Shown: piece after piece, positions 9,408 through 18,833 of the stretch
Position numbering within the stretch: the stretch's first letter is position 1
Layout of the letters: each line of letters begins with the position of its first letter
Origin: Vibrio sp. JC009
Lineage (GTDB): Bacteria; Pseudomonadota; Gammaproteobacteria; Enterobacterales; Vibrionaceae
Direction of reading: 5' to 3'
Length of the DNA: 64,000 bases
Assembly (NCBI RefSeq): GCF_029016485.1
Contig: NZ_CP092106.1
Span: 868,001-932,000, forward strand
Position numbers and translations under genes: made by a program
The notes under the pieces: model-generated
The model's database searches: none
What the model saw: the letters and a program-made list of their open reading frames with translations, nothing else
Told to the model about the DNA's origin: nothing

Positions 9408-9952
9408 CGGGCCAGTTTTCTATAGCTGATAACGGCAGTTGCAGCTATCACTCCTGCGATACAGCCAGCCAGATGTGCGTCGATTGCAACACTGGCTTCA
9501 ATCAGCTTTGCGGTGCTCTCTTGTGCTCCGAATACCTGCTCATAGCCAACCTTGGCTATAACACCCAGTATCAGCAACCAGCTGGATCTTAGCCCTCTGC
9601 TTACTTCAATTGCCGCGTAAAAGGCAAAAAGGCCATGCAAAGTGCCCGACAAACCCGCATAGATGTCAATTTCAGTTGCCAGCAATGCGCAACCCACCAC
9701 AGCCGAAAGAAGAACTAATAAAGAAAGAAGGCTTTTTGCTGAAGGTTTAAACAGAAACCCCATTACCCAGAGCGCCGCCATATTCATCAGCAGATGATAG
9801 AGGTTGGTGTGAGTGAAGTTTCCTGATATAACACGCCATAATTGTCCTGACTGAATCAGGTCAGCGTTCCAGATTGTCAGCGACTGCAAAGCTGGGATCT
9901 GGAGCAGTCCTGAAATAAAAGTCACAATGATTAGGAAAATATAAAGATTCAC
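9404..9952 (-). CDS. rrtA: Rhombosortase (rhomboid-family intramembrane serine protease)
   Basis: A protein of about 182 residues with several membrane helices. Rhomboid signatures are [19 protein letters not shown], the serine motif [10 protein letters not shown] and a late histidine in AHLAGCIAG. Rhombosortases process proteins carrying a GlyGly-CTERM tail in vibrios and relatives. The start is uncertain. The frame stays open upstream to 10057, but that part is antisense to tapT, so GTG at 9952 is chosen. The 3' end overlaps the cobA stop by four bases in convergent orientation. No GlyGly-CTERM substrate was seen in this window. Confidence 0.8.
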   Translation of the reverse strand: MNLYIFLIIVTFISGLLQIPALQSLTIWNADLIQSGQLWRVISGNFTHTNLYHLLMNMAALWVMGFLFKPSAKSLLSLLVLLSAVVGCALLATEIDIYAGLSGTLHGLFAFYAAIEVSRGLRSSWLLILGVIAKVGYEQVFGAQESTAKLIEASVAIDAHLAGCIAGVIAATAVISYRKLAR

Positions 9953-9955
9953 TCT

Positions 9956-10582
9956 ATGTCTCGATATTGCCAGCAATGCGGAAAAGCCAAAAAAGCCTGT
10001 ATCTGTTCCTGGATAGAATCCATTGATAATAGGATTGAGCTTATCATTCTTCAGCACCCGACAGAAATTAATCAGGCCAAAGGTACAGCGAAGATCCTTT
10101 CCCTGTCTTTAAAGCATAACCACTGTTATGTGGGTGAAGACTTTAGCGGTCATAGGGAATTAAATCAATTGCTTAACGAGGAAGGTGTGCAGCCGTTGCT
10201 GGTTTATCCGGGGGAAAACGCAGAGCCGGCTGAGCAGTTTGCTCTGAAGTTTAAAGATAGCAGCCCGAAAATCCGCCTGGTTATCATCGATGGCACATGG
10301 CGTAAGGCGTATAAGATCTATCAGCTCTCTTCTAACCTTCAGGCGCTTCCTGCTGTAACTATTTCCGCTGGAATTAAAGGCAACTACCGTATTCGCAAGG
10401 CGCCGTCGGATGAAAGCCTGTCTACGGTGGAGGCGGGGTTTTATGCTCTTTCTGCGCTTGACGAGCAGACAGATTACTCGCCGCTGATGCATGCCTTTGA
10501 AAAAATGATCGACTTTCAGATTGCTCAGATGCCTGAAGGGGTTTATGAGAGGAATTACAGTAATACCAATACCAGTAATTAG
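9956..10582 (+). CDS. tapT: tRNA-uridine aminocarboxypropyltransferase (DTW domain)
   Basis: A 208-residue DTW-domain enzyme. The family transfers the 3-amino-3-carboxypropyl group of SAM to tRNA uridine 47 (acp3U). The N-terminal CxxC pairs (YCQQCGKAKKACIC) and the motif IDGTWRKA are present, and the C-terminal part has SLSTVEA. Its start codon is only three bases from the chosen start of the divergent rrtA, so promoters must lie inside the neighbouring gene. The last codons (YSNTNTSN) are encoded by an ATACCAATACCAG repeat also seen near other stop codons in the window. Confidence 0.88.
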   Translation: MSRYCQQCGKAKKACICSWIESIDNRIELIILQHPTEINQAKGTAKILSLSLKHNHCYVGEDFSGHRELNQLLNEEGVQPLLVYPGENAEPAEQFALKFKDSSPKIRLVIIDGTWRKAYKIYQLSSNLQALPAVTISAGIKGNYRIRKAPSDESLSTVEAGFYALSALDEQTDYSPLMHAFEKMIDFQIAQMPEGVYERNYSNTNTSN

Positions 10583-10605
10583 CTGTTCAGTGATTGCGCC
10601 TCCGT

Positions 10606-11118
10606 TTACCTAAAATAGTCCTGCAGAGTATTTATCTCCTTAACTGTCACTCCCTGCGCATCTACAAATTTTTGAATAAGTAACGGAAGTTCGTTGCGGT
10701 AAAACCCGGCATTGTAGCCGGTAGCCTTGCGGGGCAGGGACTTAGCGAAGTCGTCGAGCTGAATCCGCAAAAAGACAGGGTTGTTATTTTCAGCATCTTG
10801 CATTTTATCGCGGATAGCCATAAGCAGCCCCTTCATAATCGCTTCACACTGCTCCACATTCTCGGGGGATGCAGGCTGAAGGACAAAAAAATAGCTGGCT
10901 AACCGGTAAATGGCCTCCTGTCCCTGCTCAGACAGAACCCCGAGTTCAGACAAGCGCTGAAGATCAGCCAGAAAGCCGCTTTTAATCCTTTCAACATGCG
11001 CAAGCCGCTTTTTCATTCTGGCCCGTGACGCCTTTTTCTGCTGATTTGCCCGATAGTAGTAAATGCCAAAAATAGCGGCTATTACAATAGCCAGAATTAA
11101 GACAGAAACTTTTAACAT
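10606..11118 (-). CDS. Hypothetical membrane-anchored protein
   Basis: 170 residues that I do not recognise as a named family. One hydrophobic helix lies at residues 4-21, followed at once by a very basic stretch (QQKKASRARMKKRL), so the rest should be cytoplasmic. The remainder is mostly helical with no catalytic motif. It ends CVR-free with LQDYFR and converges on tapT. It lies 41 bases downstream of dgt on the same strand and may be cotranscribed with it. Confidence 0.75.
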   Translation of the reverse strand: MLKVSVLILAIVIAAIFGIYYYRANQQKKASRARMKKRLAHVERIKSGFLADLQRLSELGVLSEQGQEAIYRLASYFFVLQPASPENVEQCEAIMKGLLMAIRDKMQDAENNNPVFLRIQLDDFAKSLPRKATGYNAGFYRNELPLLIQKFVDAQGVTVKEINTLQDYFR

Positions 11119-11159
11119 GAAGTGGTTCCTAACAATAAACGATTTATTCTGTATTATTT

Positions 11160-12494
11160 CTAATATGGATTATGCGCAGAAAACAGCTGCTGATGCAGCC
11201 TTTGAGCGTAACCGTCGGTCATATTGGCGATATAGTCGCAGATAACACGCATTCCGCCGTCGTGATTCTGGTTTGCCAGTTGCCATTTTTTCTTTGTGGC
11301 TTCGGGTAACAAACGCTCAGGATCTGCACTTAACGCTTCAAACAGATCCATAATAATCTGCTGTCCCTTATATTCAAGGATCTGTACCTGTGGTATCTGA
11401 ATGACATAGTCGTTTACAAAGCGTTTGAATATCGACAGGGCATTTTCAAGCCCGGGTTCCAGATAAGCGTTGAACCTGAGCAGTTCGCTTTCAAAACCCG
11501 TGGCCTCTACCTCTTTCACATAGGCGCTGGTCAGCAGAGTGTTGACAATGCCCCCTATGGCATCTTTTCTCAGATAATGTTCACCGGAAAACAGCATGCT
11601 GCTGATATCTGCAATGTAATCTTCAAACCATGAAGAACCACATTCGGCAAGCTGGCTTGCAGCCGCTTCCTGCCATTGATTTCTGTCTATCAGGCCAAGA
11701 ACGATGGCATCTTCCAGATCGTGAACGCCGTAAGCGATATCGTCAGCCAGTTCCATAATAGAACAGTCGAGGGACTTAAAACGGGTTTTTCTGTGTTTTA
11801 GAGGATTATCTTGTTCATCATTTCTTAGAGAACTGAACAGCTTTTGCTCTGAATCCGGCAGCGGTTCGAAAACCCAGTTCAGCTCTTTTTGGTCCGCATC
11901 GTAAATGCCTTTCGCCGGGGCCCAGTCTTTTGCTTTTAACCGACGCTGATGAGTGACAGGGTCTGGTGTGTTTTCGCTGCGCGTTTTACTGATAAGAGCC
12001 GGATACTTTAACAGGCCCAGAAGAGTCCGTCGTGACAGGTTCATACCGTTATGCTGGGTGTAAGGTTCCAGATGAGTCACGATCCGGAAGGTCTGGGCAT
12101 TGCCTTCAAACCCGCCGTGATCTCTCATGGCGTAGTTCAGGGCGATCTCACCACCATGCCCAAATGGCGGATGACCAATATCGTGGGCAAGACAGAGAGA
12201 CTCAACCAGACTGGCTGTCGGATAAATTTCTTCCAACTCAGGCTGCTTATGTTGCAGCTGGGCCAGAATACCTGAGCCTATCTGGGCCGCTTCAAGAGAG
12301 TGAGTTAAGCGTGTCCGGTGGAAATCGTTAACACCCGTACTGTGGATCTGTGTTTTTGCCTGTAAACGGCGGAAAGCGGCGGAGTGAAGTATCCGGGCTC
12401 TGTCTCTTTGGAAAGGATCACGGTGATCTTTGCGTCTGAGTTTATGTTCGTTATTAATGCGTTGATGCCAGAGTTCCAGATTCATAGTTTCCAT
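11160..12494 (-). CDS. dgt: Deoxyguanosinetriphosphate triphosphohydrolase-like protein (dGTPase)
   Basis: A 444-residue HD-domain enzyme. The family hydrolyses dGTP, or dNTPs generally, to the nucleoside and triphosphate. Metal-binding residues are visible in TRLTHSLE, LAHDIGHPPFGHGGE and ELADDIAYGVHDLED. The N-terminal RDPFQRDRARILHSAAFRRLQAKTQ is typical. Members of this family have been reported to limit phage growth by depleting dNTPs; whether this one does is unknown. A second ATG nine bases in (MNLELWHQR) is an equally plausible start. It is shorter than E. coli Dgt, as usual for the vibrio type. Confidence 0.9.
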   Translation of the reverse strand: METMNLELWHQRINNEHKLRRKDHRDPFQRDRARILHSAAFRRLQAKTQIHSTGVNDFHRTRLTHSLEAAQIGSGILAQLQHKQPELEEIYPTASLVESLCLAHDIGHPPFGHGGEIALNYAMRDHGGFEGNAQTFRIVTHLEPYTQHNGMNLSRRTLLGLLKYPALISKTRSENTPDPVTHQRRLKAKDWAPAKGIYDADQKELNWVFEPLPDSEQKLFSSLRNDEQDNPLKHRKTRFKSLDCSIMELADDIAYGVHDLEDAIVLGLIDRNQWQEAAASQLAECGSSWFEDYIADISSMLFSGEHYLRKDAIGGIVNTLLTSAYVKEVEATGFESELLRFNAYLEPGLENALSIFKRFVNDYVIQIPQVQILEYKGQQIIMDLFEALSADPERLLPEATKKKWQLANQNHDGGMRVICDYIANMTDGYAQRLHQQLFSAHNPY

Positions 12495-12617
12495 ACATAC
12501 TGCCTCTAATACTCACCTCATAATGCGCTTAATTTATGTGTGCGTCCAGTGTGACAAAAAACAAGCCTCAGACAACTCTTTGATAGTTATGGCTTTTGAT
12601 TGAGCTTGATGTCTTGA

Positions 12618-12633
12618 ATGTAAACGTTATCAT
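12618..12633. promoter_or_regulatory. Predicted LacI/GalR-family operator 1
   Basis: ATGTAAACGTTATCAT is a partial palindrome centred on CG, typical of LacI/GalR-family operators. Its first 15 bases are identical to operator 3 at 12893. It lies in the 471-base gap between dgt and the symporter, nearer to dgt. Confidence 0.55.
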
Positions 12634-12716
12634 CGAAGATTTAGGCTGTAAAAGCAGAGGTAAATGGATCTGTGTCACAGCGAATGACGACTGTTTAGCC
12701 TGTAAAGCTGCAATAG

Positions 12717-12732
12717 CGTGATCAAGGTCATG
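12717..12732. promoter_or_regulatory. Possible CRP site upstream of the symporter gene
   Basis: CGTGA-TCAAGG-TCATG resembles TGTGA-N6-TCACA, with four of five matches on the left and three of five on the right. A carbon-source transporter is a plausible CRP target. The match is moderate. Confidence 0.35.
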
Positions 12733-12757
12733 AGATTGACTTTATGAGGTGCTTTCC

Positions 12758-12773
12758 GGGTAAACGTTTTCAC
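12758..12773. promoter_or_regulatory. Predicted LacI/GalR-family operator 2
   Basis: GGGTAAACGTTTTCAC is a partial palindrome with the same TAAACGTT core, centred 140 bp from operator 1 and 135 bp from operator 3. Confidence 0.5.
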
Positions 12774-12892
12774 TAATGTCGCTTTGATCACGGAAAATGT
12801 TCCTGCAAACATCTAATCTTGTTCCCGAAAACAGGCGGTAACAATTCTATTAAAACGTGGGTTCTGGCTGTATGTTGAACGCATTGAAAAAT

Positions 12893-12908
12893 ATGTAAAC
12901 GTTATCAG
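12893..12908. promoter_or_regulatory. Predicted LacI/GalR-family operator 3
   Basis: ATGTAAACGTTATCAG lies 58 bases before the symporter start codon, where a bound repressor would block transcription. It shares 15 identical bases with operator 1. Confidence 0.55.
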
Positions 12909-12965
12909 TTTGAAAATTAATCAAATTAAATTAAACGTGTTAACAATCGTTATGAGGAACATCTA

Positions 12966-14426
12966 ATGGACGTCGCAATTCAGTTAGCGGTATTCTTCGG
13001 TCTGACAGCCCTTGTGGGTTATCTGACTTACAAAAAATGTGCAGAAGCCGGCCCGCGTGGGGAAAGTGCTAAAGATTACTTCCTTGCAGGTGGTGGCCTT
13101 TCCTGGGTATTTATCGCAGGTTCTATCACACTGACTAACCTGAGTACTGACCAGTTGGTTGGTATGAACGGTAACCAGATGGCTCTGCTGGCTCTTTGGG
13201 AAATCTGTGGTTTTGTTGGTCTGCTTATCCTTGCAAAAGTATTCGTGCCAATCTACTACAAATACAACTGTACAACGACTACAGAGCTTCTTGAGCGTCG
13301 CTATAACAGCAAACATATCCGTGCAACAGTAGGTACTCTTTTCCTTTTAGGTAACATTTTCATCTACCTGCCGGCAATGCTTTACGGTGGTGCGCTGTTT
13401 ATGCAGTCCATGTTTAACGTTGAAATCGGCCTGATGCCACTGGCAATTATGTTTGCAGTTGTTGGTTCAGCATACGCTATTTTCGGTGGTCTGCGTGCGG
13501 TTGCGGTATCTGATACCTTCTCTGGTGTTGGTCTGCTTCTGATGGCACTGCTTATCGTATTCCTTGCTCTGAACGCCATTGATTTTGACTTCTCTGGTAT
13601 TCCGGCAGAACGTCTGACTCTGATTGGTGATGAGAACTCTCCGATTCCATGGCCGACACTGCTGACAGGTATGCTGTTTATCCAGATTTACTACTGGAGT
13701 ACTAACCAGACGATCACTCAGCGTGCAATGGCAGCAGAAAACGTGAAAGAAGCGCAGAAGGGTGTACTGGCAGCGGCATGTATCCGTATCCTGATTGTAC
13801 CGGCAATCGTAATCATCCCGGGTATCGTTTCTTACAAACTGTACGGTGATATCGGTGATGCAGCATACGGCCGTATCGTTGGTGAGCTTCTTCCAAGCTG
13901 GCTGTCAGGTGCATTTGCAGCAGTAATGGCGGCGGCAGTACTAACAAGCTTTAACTCAGTACTTAACTCTTCAGCAGCTCTGTATGTGTGTGATATTCAC
14001 CAGAACTACTTCAACAAAGAGCCTAACGTTAAGAAACTGAACAACTTTGTATCACTGAGCTTCGTTGTAATCGCACTGCTTCTTGTACCTGCGTTCGCAA
14101 CAGCAGACAGCCTGATTAACCTGCTTCAGCAGCTAAACGGCCTGCTAAGTATGCCAATCCTGTCAGCATTTATCACAGGTCTTCTGTTCCGCAACGTAAG
14201 AGCTGAGTCAGTAATCATGTCAGTGGTATTTGGTACAGCACTATACGGTTACTTCACATTCGGAAGCGCACCATTTGGTCTGCACTACATCCACCTGATG
14301 GCAGTAACACTGATTGCTTGTGTTGTGTTTGCACTGACAGTAAACAAGGTTGTATTCAAGAACACTGCTGAGTTTGTTGGCTTCAAAAAAGACGCAAATG
14401 CAGAACTGGCAACAGAAACAAATTAA
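12966..14426 (+). CDS. Sodium/solute symporter family transporter
   Basis: A 486-residue SSS (SLC5-type) inner-membrane protein with about 12-13 hydrophobic segments. It begins with a membrane helix (VAIQLAVFFGLTALVGYLTY). Family features are KDYFLAGGGLSW, LTNLSTDQLVGMNG and the later NSVLNSSAALYVCDIHQNY. The closest resemblance I see is the YidK-type subfamily, which sits with sugar or sugar-acid catabolism in other bacteria. No catabolic gene is adjacent, so the substrate is unknown. Three LacI/GalR-type operators and a possible CRP site upstream predict sugar-responsive control. A strong terminator follows. Confidence 0.88.
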   Translation: MDVAIQLAVFFGLTALVGYLTYKKCAEAGPRGESAKDYFLAGGGLSWVFIAGSITLTNLSTDQLVGMNGNQMALLALWEICGFVGLLILAKVFVPIYYKYNCTTTTELLERRYNSKHIRATVGTLFLLGNIFIYLPAMLYGGALFMQSMFNVEIGLMPLAIMFAVVGSAYAIFGGLRAVAVSDTFSGVGLLLMALLIVFLALNAIDFDFSGIPAERLTLIGDENSPIPWPTLLTGMLFIQIYYWSTNQTITQRAMAAENVKEAQKGVLAAACIRILIVPAIVIIPGIVSYKLYGDIGDAAYGRIVGELLPSWLSGAFAAVMAAAVLTSFNSVLNSSAALYVCDIHQNYFNKEPNVKKLNNFVSLSFVVIALLLVPAFATADSLINLLQQLNGLLSMPILSAFITGLLFRNVRAESVIMSVVFGTALYGYFTFGSAPFGLHYIHLMAVTLIACVVFALTVNKVVFKNTAEFVGFKKDANAELATETN

Positions 14427-14455
14427 TCCTTGAGTAGAGTGATTAAAAGCCCCTT

Positions 14456-14482
14456 GGCCCCGCAGTGCGGGGCCTTTTTTTT
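14456..14482 (+). terminator. Rho-independent terminator after the symporter gene
   Basis: A very GC-rich stem (GGCCCCGCA with TGCGGGGCC) is followed by eight T. Confidence 0.92.
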
Positions 14483-14693
14483 GTTTGGGTATATAGAAAA
14501 TAAGACTACACAAAATCCGCTACAGATTGCATAGCTAAACGTTTGCTTTGGAATCTGTAACTACATATAAAGCAAAGAATTTGTCAGTAATTTCTGAACC
14601 TTTTATACTCATTTTTCACAACATCATTTTGATTTCTGCGTACCGTGTGTCCGTCAGTTGTATACCGCATAAAAAAGAAAAAGGTAACTAAGC

Positions 14694-16610
14694 TTGAATA
14701 AACTACTGAACTTTAAGGGACGTATTGTCTCTGTTTCCATTGTGCTGTTAGCACTGTCAATGGCCGTACTTTCCTACCTGTCATATTCACAAATGTCAGC
14801 TTTAGCGACTAAGAATGTGGATGCTTACTCTATCCTGAGAGTCTCTTCAAACGCCGATAAAATTCATGGCTTTATAGATAATATAAGGACGGATATCACA
14901 GGTACTGCCGGGGCATTTTCTGGTTTTGACAGCAGTGATCAGGAAGGAAATATGGATATGCTGAAGCATATCAGCCTGATGTCTGAAGCATCTGCTATCG
15001 TTGTCGGGTATGAAGACGGACTTGCCTATAACAGCAATAAGGGTAAATACGGTGCGGATTACGATCCGAGAGTGCGCGGCTGGTATAAGTCTGCCAAAGC
15101 TAAGGGTGAAACGGTAATTACCGATATCTATACAGGTAAGTCTACCGGCACACTGATGATAAGTGTTGCCTCGCCATTCTACAAAGACCGCGCTCTGGCA
15201 GGGGTGTTGCTTGCAGATGTTGAGCTTACGGCTCTGGTGCCTATGGTGCAGAAAACCGTTTTTGACGGTGCAATTGCCGCGCTCTATGACGATACCGGTT
15301 TGACTATTGCGTCAACGGGTGAAGTGGATGTCCCGGGTGAATCGCGCCTGTCTGACTTCCCTGAACTGGTTGCACTGGAAAAGACGATGCTGGCTCAGGA
15401 TGTGGGCATGTTCGAGTTTAGCCTTCTGGGGATGGACAAGGTAGCCTATTTTGAGCGTCTGGAGCTGGACAAAGAGACTTCCTGGCATCTTCTGGTCGCG
15501 CTGGATAAGGCGAAAGTGTACAGTGTCCTGAGTGAATCCAGAACGACTTCGCTGCTTACAACTGTCGCTCTGGTTGCGATTTCAGCCTTGCTTATTTTTA
15601 TTGCCCTGTCCTATATGTATAAGCCTCTGCTGGCACTGAAACAGACAGTAAACGATCTGTCCCACGGTAACGGTGACCTGACCCGCCGCCTTCCTGTTAC
15701 CAGCAATGATGACTTAGGCCAGATCTCCGGTGATATCAATACCTTCATTTCTAACCTGCAGGAAATGATGCTGAAGATCTCTGATGCATCGACGCAGATA
15801 AACGGCAGTATTGCCGGCCTGCAAGGGCTGACAGAAGCGAACCATAAAACGCTTAGCCAGCATAAGGCGGAGACTGAGCAGGTTGTGGCAGCATTAGATG
15901 AAATGAGCGCAACCTCAAATGATGTGGCGCACAATACTGCTGAAGCGGTGCAGTTTACCGGCGCGACAAATAACAAAGCCAATGAGTCTAAGCTGGTTGT
16001 GTCTGGTGCAACCGATACGGTTGCTCAGTTGGTTGAGCGCGTTGGTGCTGCATCTCAGCAGGTCAATCAGATGGGTGGCGAGATAACCGAAATCACTCAG
16101 GTGCTTAAGGTTATCGGTGATATTGCTGAGCAGACCAACCTGCTGGCCCTGAATGCCGCTATTGAAGCTGCACGCGCAGGAGAGCAGGGAAGAGGGTTTG
16201 CTGTGGTCGCTGACGAGGTTCGTGCTCTGGCCTCCCGGACTCAGGACAGCACCAGCGAAATTCAGAACACCATCAACAGGCTGACGTCCAGTTCTCAAAA
16301 TGTGATTGATGCAATGGATGAAACCCGTACCAGCTGCGAAGAGGCCTCTTCACAGACAAATCTGGTTGTAACTGACTTAGATAGCATCAGTGAGTCTGTT
16401 GATCAGATTAACAATCTGAATGTACAGATTGCGACAGCAGCAGAGCAGCAAAACTCGGTATCAGAAGAGATTACCCGCAATATGGCAGCGATCAGTGAAA
16501 TGATTGAGCGTATCTCGACGGCGAGTGATGATGTGAACAATGAAGCAGCGAACCTTGCCGGAGCTAATACAGAGTTAACGGAAATCGTCGGTCAGTTTAA
16601 GCTTCAGTAA
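14694..16610 (+). CDS. Methyl-accepting chemotaxis protein with dCache_1 domain (predicted amino-acid receptor)
   Basis: A 638-residue chemoreceptor. A membrane helix at about residues 11-30 precedes a periplasmic double-Cache domain (about 40-280), a second helix (about 284-306), a HAMP domain, and a cytoplasmic signalling hairpin whose tip is [20 protein letters not shown]. The dCache domain has Y123, R128, W130, Y131 and D175, in the same spacing as Y121, R126, W128, Y129 and D173 of PctA. That set is the amino-acid-binding motif. The start is TTG at 14694 with AAAGGTAA upstream. No CheR/CheB-tethering pentapeptide is seen at the C-terminus (QFKLQ). Confidence 0.93.
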   Translation: MNKLLNFKGRIVSVSIVLLALSMAVLSYLSYSQMSALATKNVDAYSILRVSSNADKIHGFIDNIRTDITGTAGAFSGFDSSDQEGNMDMLKHISLMSEASAIVVGYEDGLAYNSNKGKYGADYDPRVRGWYKSAKAKGETVITDIYTGKSTGTLMISVASPFYKDRALAGVLLADVELTALVPMVQKTVFDGAIAALYDDTGLTIASTGEVDVPGESRLSDFPELVALEKTMLAQDVGMFEFSLLGMDKVAYFERLELDKETSWHLLVALDKAKVYSVLSESRTTSLLTTVALVAISALLIFIALSYMYKPLLALKQTVNDLSHGNGDLTRRLPVTSNDDLGQISGDINTFISNLQEMMLKISDASTQINGSIAGLQGLTEANHKTLSQHKAETEQVVAALDEMSATSNDVAHNTAEAVQFTGATNNKANESKLVVSGATDTVAQLVERVGAASQQVNQMGGEITEITQVLKVIGDIAEQTNLLALNAAIEAARAGEQGRGFAVVADEVRALASRTQDSTSEIQNTINRLTSSSQNVIDAMDETRTSCEEASSQTNLVVTDLDSISESVDQINNLNVQIATAAEQQNSVSEEITRNMAAISEMIERISTASDDVNNEAANLAGANTELTEIVGQFKLQ

Positions 16611-16631
16611 CTGCTGCGGATGATGTGACAG

Positions 16632-16662
16632 ATAGCGGACCAGAAAAGTCCGCTATTTTTTT
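16632..16662 (+). terminator. Rho-independent terminator after the chemoreceptor gene
   Basis: A 9-bp perfect stem (ATAGCGGAC with GTCCGCTAT) and a 7-base loop are followed by seven T. Next comes an inverted ATACCAAT / ATTGGTAT pair ending at the yfbR stop codon. Confidence 0.9.
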
Positions 16663-16699
16663 GCTTTATACCAATACCAGATAATTGCTGGGATTGGTA

Positions 16700-17302
16700 T
16701 TAGCTAATCTCATCCAGAGTCAGCTCAAAACTTGGCGCGAAGGTTTTAAGGAAGTAGCGCATTTCCGGCGTTTCGCGTTCTGTTAAGGTTTTATCAAGAC
16801 GTTTTTTCGCTTGAAGGTATTCGTGGTTACCTGCCGACAACTCTTCCAGACACTTCAGATACGCACAGATACTGTCAGCCTGTTTTACAAAAGCCTTATC
16901 TTCTTCATGGATCGCATCTGAGATTAAAAACGGGGCGAAATCCTCCTGAAATTCTTCAGGCAGCATGGCGACCAGTTTCTGCTCAGCCGCAGCTTCAATC
17001 TTTTTATACTCTTTGGCGATATCCGGATTGTAGTATTTTACCGGGGTTGGAAGGTCACCCGTCAATACCTCGCTGGTATCGTGATACATACCCAGCAGAG
17101 CCACGCGTTCCGGGTTCACATTTCCGCCGAACTTTTTGTTTTTGATTACCGCCAGCGCATGAGCAACAAAGGCAACCTGAAGGCTGTGCTCTGAGATATT
17201 TTCTTTGGAGATTGAGCGCATTAGCGGCCAGCGCTGTATTAGCTTCATTCGTGCCAGATGGGCGAAGAAATGGCTCTGTTTGTTGGTATCTGATGATGGC
17301 AT
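16700..17302 (-). CDS. yfbR: 5'-deoxynucleotidase YfbR
   Basis: A 200-residue HD-domain nucleotidase that dephosphorylates deoxyribonucleoside 5'-monophosphates in the cytoplasm. HD motifs are [35 protein letters not shown] and the late [15 protein letters not shown]. The length agrees with E. coli YfbR (199). It follows alaA on the same strand after a 91-base gap that holds a perfect palindrome, as in E. coli yfbQ-yfbR. The stop codon begins the sequence TAATACCAAT. Confidence 0.95.
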   Translation of the reverse strand: MPSSDTNKQSHFFAHLARMKLIQRWPLMRSISKENISEHSLQVAFVAHALAVIKNKKFGGNVNPERVALLGMYHDTSEVLTGDLPTPVKYYNPDIAKEYKKIEAAAEQKLVAMLPEEFQEDFAPFLISDAIHEEDKAFVKQADSICAYLKCLEELSAGNHEYLQAKKRLDKTLTERETPEMRYFLKTFAPSFELTLDEIS

Positions 17303-17335
17303 GAGGACTTCCGTATCTTTGAATTAGATATGCGC

Positions 17336-17361
17336 CGTCATTCCCGTCTCCGGGAATGACG
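17336..17361. repeat. REP-like palindrome between alaA and yfbR
   Basis: Arms CGTCATTCCCG and CGGGAATGACG form a perfect 11-bp inverted repeat with a 4-base loop. The same arm motif recurs at 58672-58738 and in part at 7441-7577. No T-tract follows, so it is not a simple terminator. Confidence 0.75.
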
Positions 17362-17393
17362 ATAATTTACGCCTATCATAAAAAAGATAACGC

Positions 17394-18608
17394 CTACTGG
17401 CTATAGGTAGATAAGAAGCGCTCAAATCTGCCGATGGCGGTTTCCAGATCTTCAACATGGGGCAGGGTCACGATGCGGAAGTGATCCGGTTTTGGCCAGT
17501 TAAAGCCGGTGCCCTGAACCAGAAGTACCTTTTCCTGAATCAGAAAATCTAAAACCATCTGCTGGTCGTTCTGGATGTTGTACATCTTGGTATCGATTTT
17601 CGGGAACAGATACATGGCGCCTTTTGGCTTAACACAACTGATCCCCGGGATCTGAGTAATCAGCTCGTAGGCTTTATCGCGCTGCTCCAACAAGCGTCCG
17701 CCCGGCAGGATCAGTTCGTTGATACTCTGATAGCCGCCCAGTGCCGTCTGAATGGCATGCTGCATAGGTACGTTTGCACACAGACGCATTGAGGAGAGCA
17801 TATCCAGACCATCCACATAGCCCTTAGCAAGGTGTCTCGGACCTGTCAGGAACATCCAGCCGGCGCGGAAACCACAAACGCGGTATGCCTTTGACAGACC
17901 GTTAAAGGTCATCATCAGCACGTCGTCAGCCAGAGTGGCAATAGAGGTGTGTGTCGCACCATCATAGAGCACTTTATCGTAGATTTCATCGGCGAAAATA
18001 ATCAGCTTATGCTTACGCGCAATCTCAATGATTCGTTGCAGGAAATCACGGCTGTATACAGCGCCGGTCGGGTTATTCGGGTTAATGATGACAAGACCAC
18101 GGGTTTTCTTGGTGATTTTCTTTTCAATATCATCAAGGTCCGGGTACCAGTCTGACTCTTCATCACAGATGTAATGAACCGGTTTACCGCCGGATACCGA
18201 TACCGCAGCCGTCCATAACGGATAATCCGGCGCAGGAACCAGCAGTTCGTCACCGTTGTTCAGCAGTGCCTGCATCGCCATCACAATCAGTTCAGAAACA
18301 CCGTTACCCACGTAGACATCTTCCACGTCAAGGCTGCGAATACCTCTTTTTTGGTAGTGCTGAACCACGGCTTTTCTTGCAGAATAGATGCCTTTGGAGT
18401 CGGCATAACCCTGAGATGTTGGCAGGTTGCGGATCACGTCAACAAGGATTTCATCAGGGGCGTCGAAACCAAACGGGGCCGGATTGCCGATATTAAGCTT
18501 TAATATTTTATGGCCTTCTTCTTCCATGCGCTTAGCATGTTTGAGCACTGGTCCCCGAATGTCGTAGCAGACATTATCGAGTTTGGATGACATCTCGATA
18601 TTTTGCAT
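17394..18608 (-). CDS. alaA: Alanine transaminase AlaA
   Basis: A 404-residue class I PLP aminotransferase that makes alanine from pyruvate and glutamate. Motifs are LNIGNPAPFGF near the start, PNNPTGAVYS, FADEIYDKV and the PLP lysine in NGLSKAYRVCGFRAGW. The length and the N-terminus MQNIEMSSKLDNVCYDIRGP agree with E. coli AlaA (405). It is divergent from menF, with a 225-base shared upstream region. Confidence 0.95.
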   Translation of the reverse strand: MQNIEMSSKLDNVCYDIRGPVLKHAKRMEEEGHKILKLNIGNPAPFGFDAPDEILVDVIRNLPTSQGYADSKGIYSARKAVVQHYQKRGIRSLDVEDVYVGNGVSELIVMAMQALLNNGDELLVPAPDYPLWTAAVSVSGGKPVHYICDEESDWYPDLDDIEKKITKKTRGLVIINPNNPTGAVYSRDFLQRIIEIARKHKLIIFADEIYDKVLYDGATHTSIATLADDVLMMTFNGLSKAYRVCGFRAGWMFLTGPRHLAKGYVDGLDMLSSMRLCANVPMQHAIQTALGGYQSINELILPGGRLLEQRDKAYELITQIPGISCVKPKGAMYLFPKIDTKMYNIQNDQQMVLDFLIQEKVLLVQGTGFNWPKPDHFRIVTLPHVEDLETAIGRFERFLSTYSQ

Positions 18609-18794
18609 TGTTTGATTCCTGATATATCTTGTTTTCTTTTATTAAAATACACCATAACGGTTTTTAAGAGTATAAAAAACCATTAAATAGTTATAAGCAA
18701 CCTATTGTTTGTGCAATATTAGTTGTCAGCATACTCAAAACCGGGCCACAAACTTGATTTGAAGGTTTTCAGCCAATAGAGTAGCGGGTCTGGC

Positions 18795-18800
18795 TATAAT
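18795..18800 (+). promoter_or_regulatory. Candidate -10 element for the men operon
   Basis: A perfect TATAAT lies 34 bases before the menF start codon. No good -35 box stands at the normal distance. Confidence 0.45.
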
Positions 18801-18833
18801 TATAATCCTGTATCCAAGAAGAAAGAGGTCAAA

